64,000 bases of DNA, from assembly GCF_001704115.1 (NCBI RefSeq), contig NZ_CP016895.1, positions 1,488,001-1,552,000 of the forward strand. Direction: 5' to 3'. The translations under genes were made by a program, and so were the position numbers. The stretch is from Acinetobacter larvae. GTDB taxonomy: Bacteria > Pseudomonadota > Gammaproteobacteria > Pseudomonadales > Moraxellaceae. The notes beneath the pieces were generated by a model that did no database searches, was not told where the DNA came from, and saw only the letters and a program-made list of their open reading frames with translations. How positions within the stretch are numbered: the stretch's first letter is position 1; every line of letters starts with the position of its first letter. Of the stretch, positions 1 to 7,039 are shown one piece after another.

Positions 1-777
1 GTTTTTCTCGGCAATAAATTCAGGTGAGATCGCCATACCGTGTAAACCGACTTTAATACTGTCATCGGCAGGTTTAAAACCAAAGAGGTCATGAATCACA
101 CCAAAGCGAGAATGTGGACCATAAGCAGCCAGCTTATTGTTATTGACCATGACGATCAAGGCTGTTTTATCACCAGTTTTACTTTTGATGTCAGCAATAT
201 CTGCTTCAAGTTTTGCCAGTTTTTCTTCAGCTACAGCAGTTTTACCCACCATTTTGGCGATATTTAAGGTCTGTTGTTTAAAGCTTGGAAATTGATTGTT
301 ATAGTCGACATCCAAGAAATAAGTCGGTGCAATGTCTTTCAAGGCCTGAACCTGATTTTCCATGCGACCATTGATGAAAATGACCTCTGGTTGACTCGAT
401 GCCACACGTTCTAAATTGGCTTCTTTAGCACTGCCTGCATCGATAAACTGTTTGTCTGCAAACTGTTGCAAGGCTTTGGGCAATACTGTGCCTTTAGACA
501 CGGCAACCACTTTATCTTCCGCCCCTAAAGCTAAAATCGTTGCCAAGGCATTACCATCTAAAGCTGCAATACGGGTGAGATTTTCTGGAATAGTGATTTC
601 ACCCGCTTTACTGCTAAAGTGTTGTTGCCCTGAGGCGGTTGTTGCGTCGGCAGGAGCACTCGCGGTTTTTTGCGTTGTGTCGCCGTTGCTATTTTGTTGT
701 CCGCAGCCTGTTGCAAAGACTGCGGCAAATCCCAATGCTAAGATGTGCTTAGCAAAGTTTTGACCTTTAAACAGCAT
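1..777 (-). CDS. Siderophore ABC transporter periplasmic binding lipoprotein (FatB/BauB-like), partial
   Basis: The minus-strand reading frame is open from the ATG at 777 to the window edge (259 codons), so the C-terminus is missing. The N-terminus is a lipoprotein signal peptide: a basic start, a hydrophobic stretch and a lipobox ending FATGC at about residue 25, then a Q/N/S/T-rich linker. What follows reads as a type III periplasmic binding protein of the siderophore class (segments such as NLTRIAALDGNAL, EANLERVASSQPEVIFING and LGAEDKVV). An AGGAGA ribosome site lies just upstream, and the gene begins 9 bp after the ATPase gene ends, so it is the fourth gene of the importer operon. The order permease-permease-ATPase-binding protein matches fatDCEB/bauDCEB. 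By analogy it delivers a ferric siderophore from the periplasm to the permeases. The actual siderophore cannot be told from sequence. Confidence 0.88.
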   Translation of the reverse strand, partial: MLFKGQNFAKHILALGFAAVFATGCGQQNSNGDTTQKTASAPADATTASGQQHFSSKAGEITIPENLTRIAALDGNALATILALGAEDKVVAVSKGTVLPKALQQFADKQFIDAGSAKEANLERVASSQPEVIFINGRMENQVQALKDIAPTYFLDVDYNNQFPSFKQQTLNIAKMVGKTAVAEEKLAKLEADIADIKSKTGDKTALIVMVNNNKLAAYGPHSRFGVIHDLFGFKPADDSIKVGLHGMAISPEFIAEKN

Positions 778-786
778 AATGTTCTC

Positions 787-1551
787 CTAACTTATAAAAA
801 ATAATCCGAGCTTGTGTTGATTCACTTGGTGAATCGGGATGTGAAAGTCAAAAATATCGTTCAAAGTTTCTTCGTTCATCAGCTGTGCAGGGGGTTGCTG
901 ATAAAGCAAACGCCCATTTTTCATGGCGATGATTTGATCTGCATAAACAGAGGCAAAATTAATATCATGAATCACGACAATAATCGATTTGCCATGCTGT
1001 TCAGCGAGTTTTTTCAATAGCTGCATCATTTGTGCAGCGTGTTTCATATCGAGGTTATTTAAAGGTTCATCCAATAAAATATAATCGGTATCTTGTGCCA
1101 AAATCATGGCAATATAAGCACGTTGCCGTTGTCCGCCCGAAAGCTCCGACAGTTGTTGATGTTGCAATGTTTCCAAGTCCATATAGGCAATCGCTTGTTT
1201 AATCTTGTTATGGTCAATATGACTCAAATGCCCTTGCGAATAGGGAAAGCGTCCAAATGCTACCAGTTCTGCCACACTCAACCGCAGTTCGGTATGGTTG
1301 GATTGTTTTAGAATGGCAAGTTTTTTGGCAATGTCGATGCTTTTCATGTCTTGGATATTTTCATCATCTAAATAAATTTCACCATGATCGGCAGTGATGA
1401 GACGGCTAATAATCGACAGTAGGGTACTTTTCCCAGCGCCATTGGGACCAATAAATGCGGTAAATTGTCCTTTTTCTATGCGCAAAGACACATCATCTAC
1501 CACTTTATGTTGCTGATAGGATTTGCTAATGTTTTTTAGGAGAATTGCCAC
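787..1551 (-). CDS. Ferric-siderophore ABC transporter ATP-binding protein
   Basis: This 254-residue protein is a full-length FepC/FatE-type ATPase. It has Walker A GPNGAGKST at residues 35-43, the ABC signature LSGGQ near 137, Walker B YILLDEP near 158 and the switch histidine in VVIHD. It energises import of ferric siderophore through the two FecCD permeases encoded immediately upstream. Its start overlaps the end of the preceding permease gene by 16 bp, which indicates translational coupling in a single transcript. Length and motifs are complete, so the gene looks functional. Confidence 0.93.
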   Translation of the reverse strand: MAILLKNISKSYQQHKVVDDVSLRIEKGQFTAFIGPNGAGKSTLLSIISRLITADHGEIYLDDENIQDMKSIDIAKKLAILKQSNHTELRLSVAELVAFGRFPYSQGHLSHIDHNKIKQAIAYMDLETLQHQQLSELSGGQRQRAYIAMILAQDTDYILLDEPLNNLDMKHAAQMMQLLKKLAEQHGKSIIVVIHDINFASVYADQIIAMKNGRLLYQQPPAQLMNEETLNDIFDFHIPIHQVNQHKLGLFFIS

Positions 1552-2510
1552 TTTTTATTTTCCTTCAATAGAATCCAGAAGAAGTAAATACCACCGACAA
1601 AATTGATAATCACACTGAGTGTGGTTTTTAAATTGAGTAGATGAAGTACGATAAACTGTCCGATCATCAGTACAGCAATACTGATTAAAATAATGCCGGG
1701 CAATAAAATACGGTGTTGATGGGTTTTAAAAAGCTGCAAACTAATATTAAGTACCAACAAGCCTAAAAACATCATTGGTCCTGCCAGTGCCGTGGCAGAT
1801 GCCAGTGCCAATACCACCAAAACCAAGAGCTTTAAACTCATGGCATCATAATGGATCCCTAAATTAAGCGCATGATCACGTCCCAAAGCCATGACATCGA
1901 GTTGTCGCGTACGTAAACTGGCATAAATCACGATGGGTAAAATACTGATCATCGATAAATACAGTGCAGGCATTTTGACGGTATTAAAACTGGCAAATCC
2001 AGCATAGGCTGCAATTTGAAATTCATCAGGGTTAAGCAGCACTTGTAAAAAGGTCGTTAAACTATCAAATAAGGTGGCGCAGATCAGACCAATCAACAGT
2101 AGAAAATACATTTGTGTTTGGGCAACACGTTTAAAAACCAGTTGATAAAGTAGCAGTGCGAAGATCAGCATTATGCTGACACTCATCAGATAATCGGTGA
2201 TGGGGTGTAATGCCAATAAAGCACTTGCACCAAAGAAATAAATAACTAGGGTTTTAGAAAGCTCAAACAGTTTGTCTAGACCCAGTGCTTGTGGTGTGAC
2301 CACTCGATTATTGACAATACTATGGAAGATCATCGTGCCAGTGCCGACGGCTAAACCAGAAACGATAATAGCCGCAATGGTTCTGAGTCTGAGTTTTATG
2401 GCATATTGCCAGGCGCTGCCGATATCCCAAAACAAATAGCCCAGTATTAACAACAAGACCACTGCTGCCAGTAGCCAGAGTTTAAAATGATTAGACCGCA
2501 GATTAAGCAT
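1536..2510 (-). CDS. Ferric-siderophore ABC transporter permease (FecCD family, second subunit)
   Basis: A highly hydrophobic inner-membrane protein of about 324 residues with the FecCD fold, including the conserved stretch TALAGPMMFLGLLVLNI that contacts the ATPase. I chose the ATG at 2510 (MLNLRSNH...) over an upstream in-frame start at 2555. The 2510 start overlaps the stop of the upstream permease gene by 8 bp, a usual arrangement for coupled permeases, while the upstream start would add an unconserved tail. With the 2503-3456 product it should form the heterodimeric channel. It corresponds by order to FatC/BauC. Confidence 0.9.
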   Translation of the reverse strand: MLNLRSNHFKLWLLAAVVLLLILGYLFWDIGSAWQYAIKLRLRTIAAIIVSGLAVGTGTMIFHSIVNNRVVTPQALGLDKLFELSKTLVIYFFGASALLALHPITDYLMSVSIMLIFALLLYQLVFKRVAQTQMYFLLLIGLICATLFDSLTTFLQVLLNPDEFQIAAYAGFASFNTVKMPALYLSMISILPIVIYASLRTRQLDVMALGRDHALNLGIHYDAMSLKLLVLVVLALASATALAGPMMFLGLLVLNISLQLFKTHQHRILLPGIILISIAVLMIGQFIVLHLLNLKTTLSVIINFVGGIYFFWILLKENKKWQFS

Positions 2511-3456
2511 GTTGATACCTCCGCAGTAATAACCATAAGAATACGACACTGCCAATCACCCCCATAATCACACTGATTGAAAGTTCGTAGGGGAAGATAA
2601 TCAAACGACCGAAAATATCACAGGCTAAAACCAGTAAAGCACCCAATAATGCCGTATGTGAAAGTGTGCTACGTAAATGATCTCCAAGATATAAACTGAC
2701 AATATTTGGAATAATTAAACCTAAAAATGGAATTGCGCCTACCGTGACCACCACGATTGCGGTCATGGTAGAGATCAGTAATAGTCCGATCATTAAGGTT
2801 GATTTATAAGCAACGCCTAAATTGGTTGCAAAGTCTTGACCGAGTCCAACCAAAATAAAACGATTGGCAAAGAAATAAATCGCCGCCAATAAGGGTAGGC
2901 TCAAATAAATCAGTTCGTAGTGCCCATTTAAAATGCTAGAAAAATCGCCTTGCATCCAACCGATAATATTTTGTAGTAAGTCGAGTTGTAGCGCGATAAA
3001 GGTGGTTACAGCTGAAATAATGCCGCCAAAAATCATGCCCACCAAGGGAACAAAAATTGGATCACGATGTTTTAGAGTTGCCAAAATACTCATAAAGCAA
3101 ATGCAGCCGGCTAAGGTAACCAGCATGGCAAAACCAGCTTTTATTAAAATAGAGGCGCCAGGAATAATAATAATGGCCAGCAATACCCCTAAACGTGCGC
3201 AATCAAATAAGCCTGCTGTGGTTGGCGACACAAAACGGTTACGGCTGAGTGTCTGCATAATCAGACCACAAACACTTAAACCAGCACCCGCCATTAAAAT
3301 AGCCATTAGTCGCGGTAAGCGACTGGTCCATAGCAATTGCCAAGCTTCCTTCTGCCCAGCGATGAGTGCAGTGAGCTTCATTTCAGCAACACCGACAAAC
3401 AGTGAGCTGAGCGCAAGAGGAATCAGAATAAGTAATAGATAACGACGTTTTAGCAT
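2503..3456 (-). CDS. Ferric-siderophore ABC transporter permease (FecCD family, first subunit)
   Basis: First gene of the importer operon, 317 residues, about nine to ten membrane segments. It shows FecCD landmarks: LPRLMAILMAGAGLSVCGLIMQ near the N-terminus, NRFVSPTTAGLF, and VGAIPFLGLIIPNIV in the coupling-helix region. By order it corresponds to FatD/BauD. A Fur-box-like sequence sits about 100 bp upstream, consistent with iron repression of the whole operon. No receptor or biosynthesis gene is visible in the window on this side; a receptor gene may lie beyond the left edge. Confidence 0.92.
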   Translation of the reverse strand: MLKRRYLLLILIPLALSSLFVGVAEMKLTALIAGQKEAWQLLWTSRLPRLMAILMAGAGLSVCGLIMQTLSRNRFVSPTTAGLFDCARLGVLLAIIIIPGASILIKAGFAMLVTLAGCICFMSILATLKHRDPIFVPLVGMIFGGIISAVTTFIALQLDLLQNIIGWMQGDFSSILNGHYELIYLSLPLLAAIYFFANRFILVGLGQDFATNLGVAYKSTLMIGLLLISTMTAIVVVTVGAIPFLGLIIPNIVSLYLGDHLRSTLSHTALLGALLVLACDIFGRLIIFPYELSISVIMGVIGSVVFLWLLLRRYQHA

Positions 3457-3558
3457 GTATTTAAAGTCAGAATTTACACGGTAAGAGTGATGTAAATGTG
3501 CGACGCAGGGTTTTGCTTTGATTCAAATCCGAGCACGATCTTTAACCATAGCGCAAAT

Positions 3559-3577
3559 TTAATTAAAAATCATTCTC
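3559..3577. promoter_or_regulatory. Candidate Fur box upstream of siderophore importer
   Basis: The 19-mer matches 12 of 19 positions of the classical Fur box GATAATGATAATCATTATC, with the strongest agreement in the right half (AATCATTCTC). It is placed about 100 bp before the first permease gene, where an iron-repressed promoter would be expected. This is inference from a manual alignment. Confidence 0.45.
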
Positions 3578-3793
3578 AAATGTAAATTTTATCAATTAAA
3601 TCGTGATTTAAAGTATTGCTTATAAAAATTGCCAGTAATTGTTTGTAATTGCCAGTAGATGTCTTGGTGCTACTCACTGCGATTTAGCCAGAGGCTAAAA
3701 AATTGGCATATGCTATGGCAAAACTATTCAATGCCTTAACGCCATTTTAAGCGCATGGCTCGGTATACGCAGTCAGTGCGTTGGTTGATCTTT

Positions 3794-3803
3794 AGATATA
3801 TCT
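3794..3803. promoter_or_regulatory. Palindromic operator, distal copy (AGATATATCT)
   Basis: A perfect 10-bp palindrome. Its core is identical to that of the larger palindrome 55 bp downstream (centre to centre), and both lie upstream of the PadR-family regulator gene. Probably a second binding site for the same repressor. Confidence 0.5.
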
Positions 3804-3844
3804 TTTTTTTCAAAGAATGGGGAGAATGACTTGCCAAGCACAAT

Positions 3845-3862
3845 AAAAAGATATATCTTTTT
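3845..3862. promoter_or_regulatory. Perfect 18-bp palindromic operator upstream of PadR regulator
   Basis: The sequence AAAAAGATATATCTTTTT is its own reverse complement and lies 28 bp before the start codon of the PadR-family gene. PadR repressors, including E. coli YqjI, commonly autoregulate through inverted repeats at their own promoter, so this is the natural candidate operator for the PadR-ferric reductase operon. Confidence 0.6.
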
Positions 3863-3889
3863 TGCACGATCTACGGTGATGACAAGGCA

Positions 3890-4366
3890 ATGCAAGCTAA
3901 AAAAATCAAGCGGCAACGCGGTTTTGGGCATGGTGGCTTACGTTTAATCGTATTGCACCTCTTACAGCAACAAGCCCAACATGGTTATCAACTGATGAAA
4001 ACCATTGATGAGCTGACCCAAGGCAGTTATCGCCCTAGCCCCGGCGTACTTTATCCCTTATTAACTGAATTACAAGAACGTAATTGGATTGACTCAGCGC
4101 CGTCTGCTGATGGACGTAAGCAGTGTTATCAACTGACTGCGCGTGGTCAACAAGCCTACCAAGATCAGGAGTTACATATTCAGGAAGTGTTGCAATGGGT
4201 GCATCATCGCGCGCAATACCCTAAGCACTTATCACAGGCATTAGAAGGTTTTCGGTATGACTTACATGATGTATTACAGGAAAAGACCTTAAATATGCAA
4301 CAAGCAGATCAAGTGATTGCAATTCTCAACAATGCTTTACAACAGATTAAAAACTTAGAAGATTAG
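3890..4366 (+). CDS. PadR-family transcriptional regulator, YqjI-like
   Basis: A 158-residue PadR-type winged-helix protein. Residues 11-75 (FGHGGLRLIVLHLL, HGYQLMKTIDELTQGSY, PSPGVLYPLLTELQE) closely follow E. coli YqjI, which represses the ferric reductase gene yqjH and senses nickel. The link is supported by the next gene, a YqjH-type reductase only 11 bp downstream. Unlike YqjI, there is no long His/Cys-rich N-terminal extension: the protein starts MQAKKIKRQRG and goes straight into the DNA-binding domain. Metal sensing through that tail is therefore not possible here, and the effector is unknown. Palindromes upstream suggest autoregulation. Confidence 0.88.
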   Translation: MQAKKIKRQRGFGHGGLRLIVLHLLQQQAQHGYQLMKTIDELTQGSYRPSPGVLYPLLTELQERNWIDSAPSADGRKQCYQLTARGQQAYQDQELHIQEVLQWVHHRAQYPKHLSQALEGFRYDLHDVLQEKTLNMQQADQVIAILNNALQQIKNLED

Positions 4367-4377
4367 AGGAGTAGTGC

Positions 4378-5205
4378 ATGACCACTATGACAGACAAAAA
4401 ACCGTATCGCGTAAAACATGAACTGAAATTACGTCAGTTAACCGTACAGTCTAAACAGCAATTGAGCCCATCCCTGATGCAGATCATCTTAACAGGTGAA
4501 GATTTGGCTGATTTTTGTAGTGTAGGCTTTGACGATCATGTCAAATTATTTGTTCCCGATCCTGAAACAGGCGAATACGTCATCCCGAGTATTGGTCCAC
4601 AGGGCATACAGTTCCCAGAAGATAAGCGTCCGATTGCACGCGATTATACCCCACGTGCCTTTGATAACATTGCTAAAACTCTCACCTTAGAATTTGCCAT
4701 TCATGAAGCTGGACCAGCAACGCATTGGGCATTAAATAGTCAAGTCGGGGATGACGTTGCGATTGCAGGACCGCGGGGTTCCATGGTTATTCCAGACAGT
4801 TATCAGCATCATATTTTATTGGGGGATGAAACGGCTCTGCCTGCGATTGCGCGGCGTTTGGCAGAACTACCTGCATCCGCACATGCGCTAGTATTGGCTG
4901 AGGTGAATCAATTAGACGATCAAATTGCTCTGCATAGTGCTGCGCAACTGGACATTCATTGGCTACACCGTAATGGCGCAGACATTGCCAGTGCAGATTT
5001 ATTTGAGCAAGCATTGCAGCGTATTGTTTTACCCCAACAAGATTATTATATTTGGATTGCTGCCGAGTTAAATGTTGCTCGCCATTTAAGAAAACGTTTG
5101 GTGAATGATTTCGCGGTAGATAAAGCCTGTATTAAAGCGGCGTCTTACTGGCAAAAGGGCAGTGCCAATAGTGGGCAGACTTTGCCTGATGACGACGAAA
5201 AATAA
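4378..5205 (+). CDS. Siderophore-interacting protein / NAD(P)H-dependent ferric reductase (YqjH/ViuB/BauF family)
   Basis: This 275-residue protein has the SIP-family FAD-binding domain, with the flavin motif RDYTPR at residues 88-93 and the GPATHWAL segment near 117, followed by the NAD(P)H-binding half (HILLGDETALPAIARRL). Such cytoplasmic enzymes reduce Fe(III)-siderophore so that iron is released after import. A strong AGAGGAG ribosome site precedes the ATG, 11 bp after the PadR gene. Its neighbours, a YqjI-like repressor on one side and a siderophore ABC importer on the other, agree with the role. Confidence 0.92.
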   Translation: MTTMTDKKPYRVKHELKLRQLTVQSKQQLSPSLMQIILTGEDLADFCSVGFDDHVKLFVPDPETGEYVIPSIGPQGIQFPEDKRPIARDYTPRAFDNIAKTLTLEFAIHEAGPATHWALNSQVGDDVAIAGPRGSMVIPDSYQHHILLGDETALPAIARRLAELPASAHALVLAEVNQLDDQIALHSAAQLDIHWLHRNGADIASADLFEQALQRIVLPQQDYYIWIAAELNVARHLRKRLVNDFAVDKACIKAASYWQKGSANSGQTLPDDDEK

Positions 5206-5347
5206 TAAGAAAAATAATAAAGAGCAATCAACGTTTATGCTCGCCATCATACGAGCCATCACATATCTCAGCTGGGCGCTAATAGGTTGCGATTGATCCA
5301 AGATCATTATGGATCTAATAACCTGATAGCGTTTATGTTGATTATGA

Positions 5348-6568
5348 TTAAGTGCCTCGTTCATTGGATGAGGTATTTAAGCGTATATTACCGCTATCAG
5401 CTGCTGCTGCTTTACGGTCCAGTATACAAAATATTAAGCTCAAACTGGCGAGACTCAAACCGCTAATGCAAACACCAAGCCAACCAAAATGATGCCATGC
5501 ATAACTTCCAGCCGTTGTACCGACTGCACCACCAGTAAAATAACCGGTCATATACAATGCATTAAAGCGTGATTTCAATGCTTGGTTTAATTTAAAGACA
5601 ATGCTTTGATTGGTGACATGAATGGCAGATAAAGAAGAATATAATAAGATTGTCGCGACAATATAAAATACAAAGCTATAGTCTAATAAACCAAAACAAA
5701 TCCAACTTAAGATTAAAGTAACTGCACAGAAAATTGAGATAACATGCATATGGCCCATGTCAATAAACTCTCCTGCAAAATTGGCAATGATCGTACCAAT
5801 AATACCAGTCAAACCAAATAAACCAATTTGATAATCGCTCATCAGATAAGGTGCGGGTGCCAATAACATCGACATGGTGGTAAAAGCCATGCTCATACAA
5901 GCAAAAATGAGAAAGCCAATACTTGTTCTTAAACGGAGTCTTTTATTTTGTTTAAATATCTTTGGCAGCGATGCAATGGTTTTAAAATAACTTTCTGTGC
6001 GTGTGGCTGGGTATTGAGGAATATTTTTATATAGCAACACGGCGATGCCCAATAAAATACTGCCGCTGATCAGATAAATAATATGCCAATCCAATAAACT
6101 TGACATAATCCCGGCTAGAGATCGTGCTAATAAAATACCCACCATCAGCGCACTAATCAGAAATCCGACCACACGCCCACTATGTTGTACCGGAGCAAGG
6201 CTTGCCGCCAGAGGTAATAACAATTGTGCGGAAATAGAAAAAACGCCTGTAATTAAAGTGCCAACAATTAACCATGATACTTTCGTGGCAAAACCACTCA
6301 TTATCAGCCCGAATGCTGCCAAGAGCATTAAGATAAACAATAAACGACGCTTTTCTAAAATATCTCCCAAAGGCATGAGTAATAATAAGCCACAGGCATA
6401 AGCAATCTGTGCAAGTGCGGGTACCCAAGCAACAGTCGTTTCATCTTGCTGCAAGGCAATGGCGATGGAATGCACCAGTGGTTGACTAAAATAATTACTC
6501 CCGGAACAAATACCTGCTGCAACAGCCATTAAGATAATGGTTGGTGTGTAAATATTTGAAGATCTCAT
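5348..6568 (-). CDS. MFS transporter
   Basis: A 406-residue major-facilitator protein with about 12 predicted membrane helices and the motif-A-like loop GDILEKRR between helices 2 and 3. A cytoplasmic linker with charged residues (FKQNKRLRLR) separates the two six-helix halves. The substrate cannot be deduced. Its place between two iron-uptake blocks makes siderophore or small-molecule export possible, but this is only positional. It is a single-gene unit, convergent with the ferric reductase gene and divergent from the receptor gene at 7040. Confidence 0.85.
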   Translation of the reverse strand: MRSSNIYTPTIILMAVAAGICSGSNYFSQPLVHSIAIALQQDETTVAWVPALAQIAYACGLLLLMPLGDILEKRRLLFILMLLAAFGLIMSGFATKVSWLIVGTLITGVFSISAQLLLPLAASLAPVQHSGRVVGFLISALMVGILLARSLAGIMSSLLDWHIIYLISGSILLGIAVLLYKNIPQYPATRTESYFKTIASLPKIFKQNKRLRLRTSIGFLIFACMSMAFTTMSMLLAPAPYLMSDYQIGLFGLTGIIGTIIANFAGEFIDMGHMHVISIFCAVTLILSWICFGLLDYSFVFYIVATILLYSSLSAIHVTNQSIVFKLNQALKSRFNALYMTGYFTGGAVGTTAGSYAWHHFGWLGVCISGLSLASLSLIFCILDRKAAAADSGNIRLNTSSNERGT

Positions 6569-7039
6569 AGCATGTTACATGTAAGTGCCGTAATTGATTA
6601 TTTTATACCACATTTTTGCGGTAAGGTGCTGTGTTAGCGCTTGAGATGATTTGCTGTTGGGGCTAGCGCTAACGACTAAAACGATAACGATAAAGCAATA
6701 GCAATAAAAGTCGTTGCAGCCATCGTGATGCAAAGCGTGATAAAAACTGAAAAATTATTGAGTATTCAATTGATTAAATAATATCTAAAATTATACTTAG
6801 CCCAACTTGATACCCGAATACAACGACCTTAATGCAACGTAATTGGTGATATGTCAGTGCTGTAGCGTGTGATTTATGTGGTTAGTGTGGTGTTAAGTTT
6901 TTGAATAAATATGATTTTTGTGATTTGGGTGCTGCATTATGGCGCAGATCTATTGAGATAGTATTGTGAAGTGGATGCTGCTAATTCGCCTTGAGATAGA
7001 CTTTAACCTTGAACTGAACCTTGTCAATGGACCAGTCCG
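6569..7039. other. Intergenic region between MFS gene and TonB-dependent receptor
   Basis: About 470 bp without a credible gene. It contains an inverted repeat with 9-bp arms (GTTAGCGCT at 6633-6641 and AGCGCTAAC at 6665-6673) about 65-105 bp upstream of the MFS start. The proximal part should carry the promoter used by the FecI-type sigma factor for the receptor gene, but I could not identify a clear -35/-10 pair. A weak GGA ribosome site lies 12 bases before the receptor ATG. Confidence 0.5.

Larger units (their letters stand above)
3457..3889. other. Divergent regulatory region between siderophore importer and PadR/ferric reductase operons
   Basis: This gap of about 430 bp has no convincing gene. 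It holds a Fur-box-like site near the importer, an 11-bp direct repeat AATTGCCAGTA at 3627-3637 and 3647-3657 (period 20), and two AGATATATCT palindromes near the PadR gene. The two divergent operons are both linked to iron, and the separated sites suggest independent control. Confidence 0.6.

Noticed and set aside
416..763. Plus-strand open frame of 115 codons
   Set aside because: Antisense shadow of the binding lipoprotein gene, which has a lipobox, a ribosome site and operon context.
2933..3442. Plus-strand 169-codon frame
   Set aside because: Lies wholly opposite the first permease gene; its sequence is a complement of membrane-helix codons.
5086..5364. Minus-strand 92-codon frame
   Set aside because: Overlaps the end of the ferric reductase and the MFS gene; no start signal or recognisable domain.
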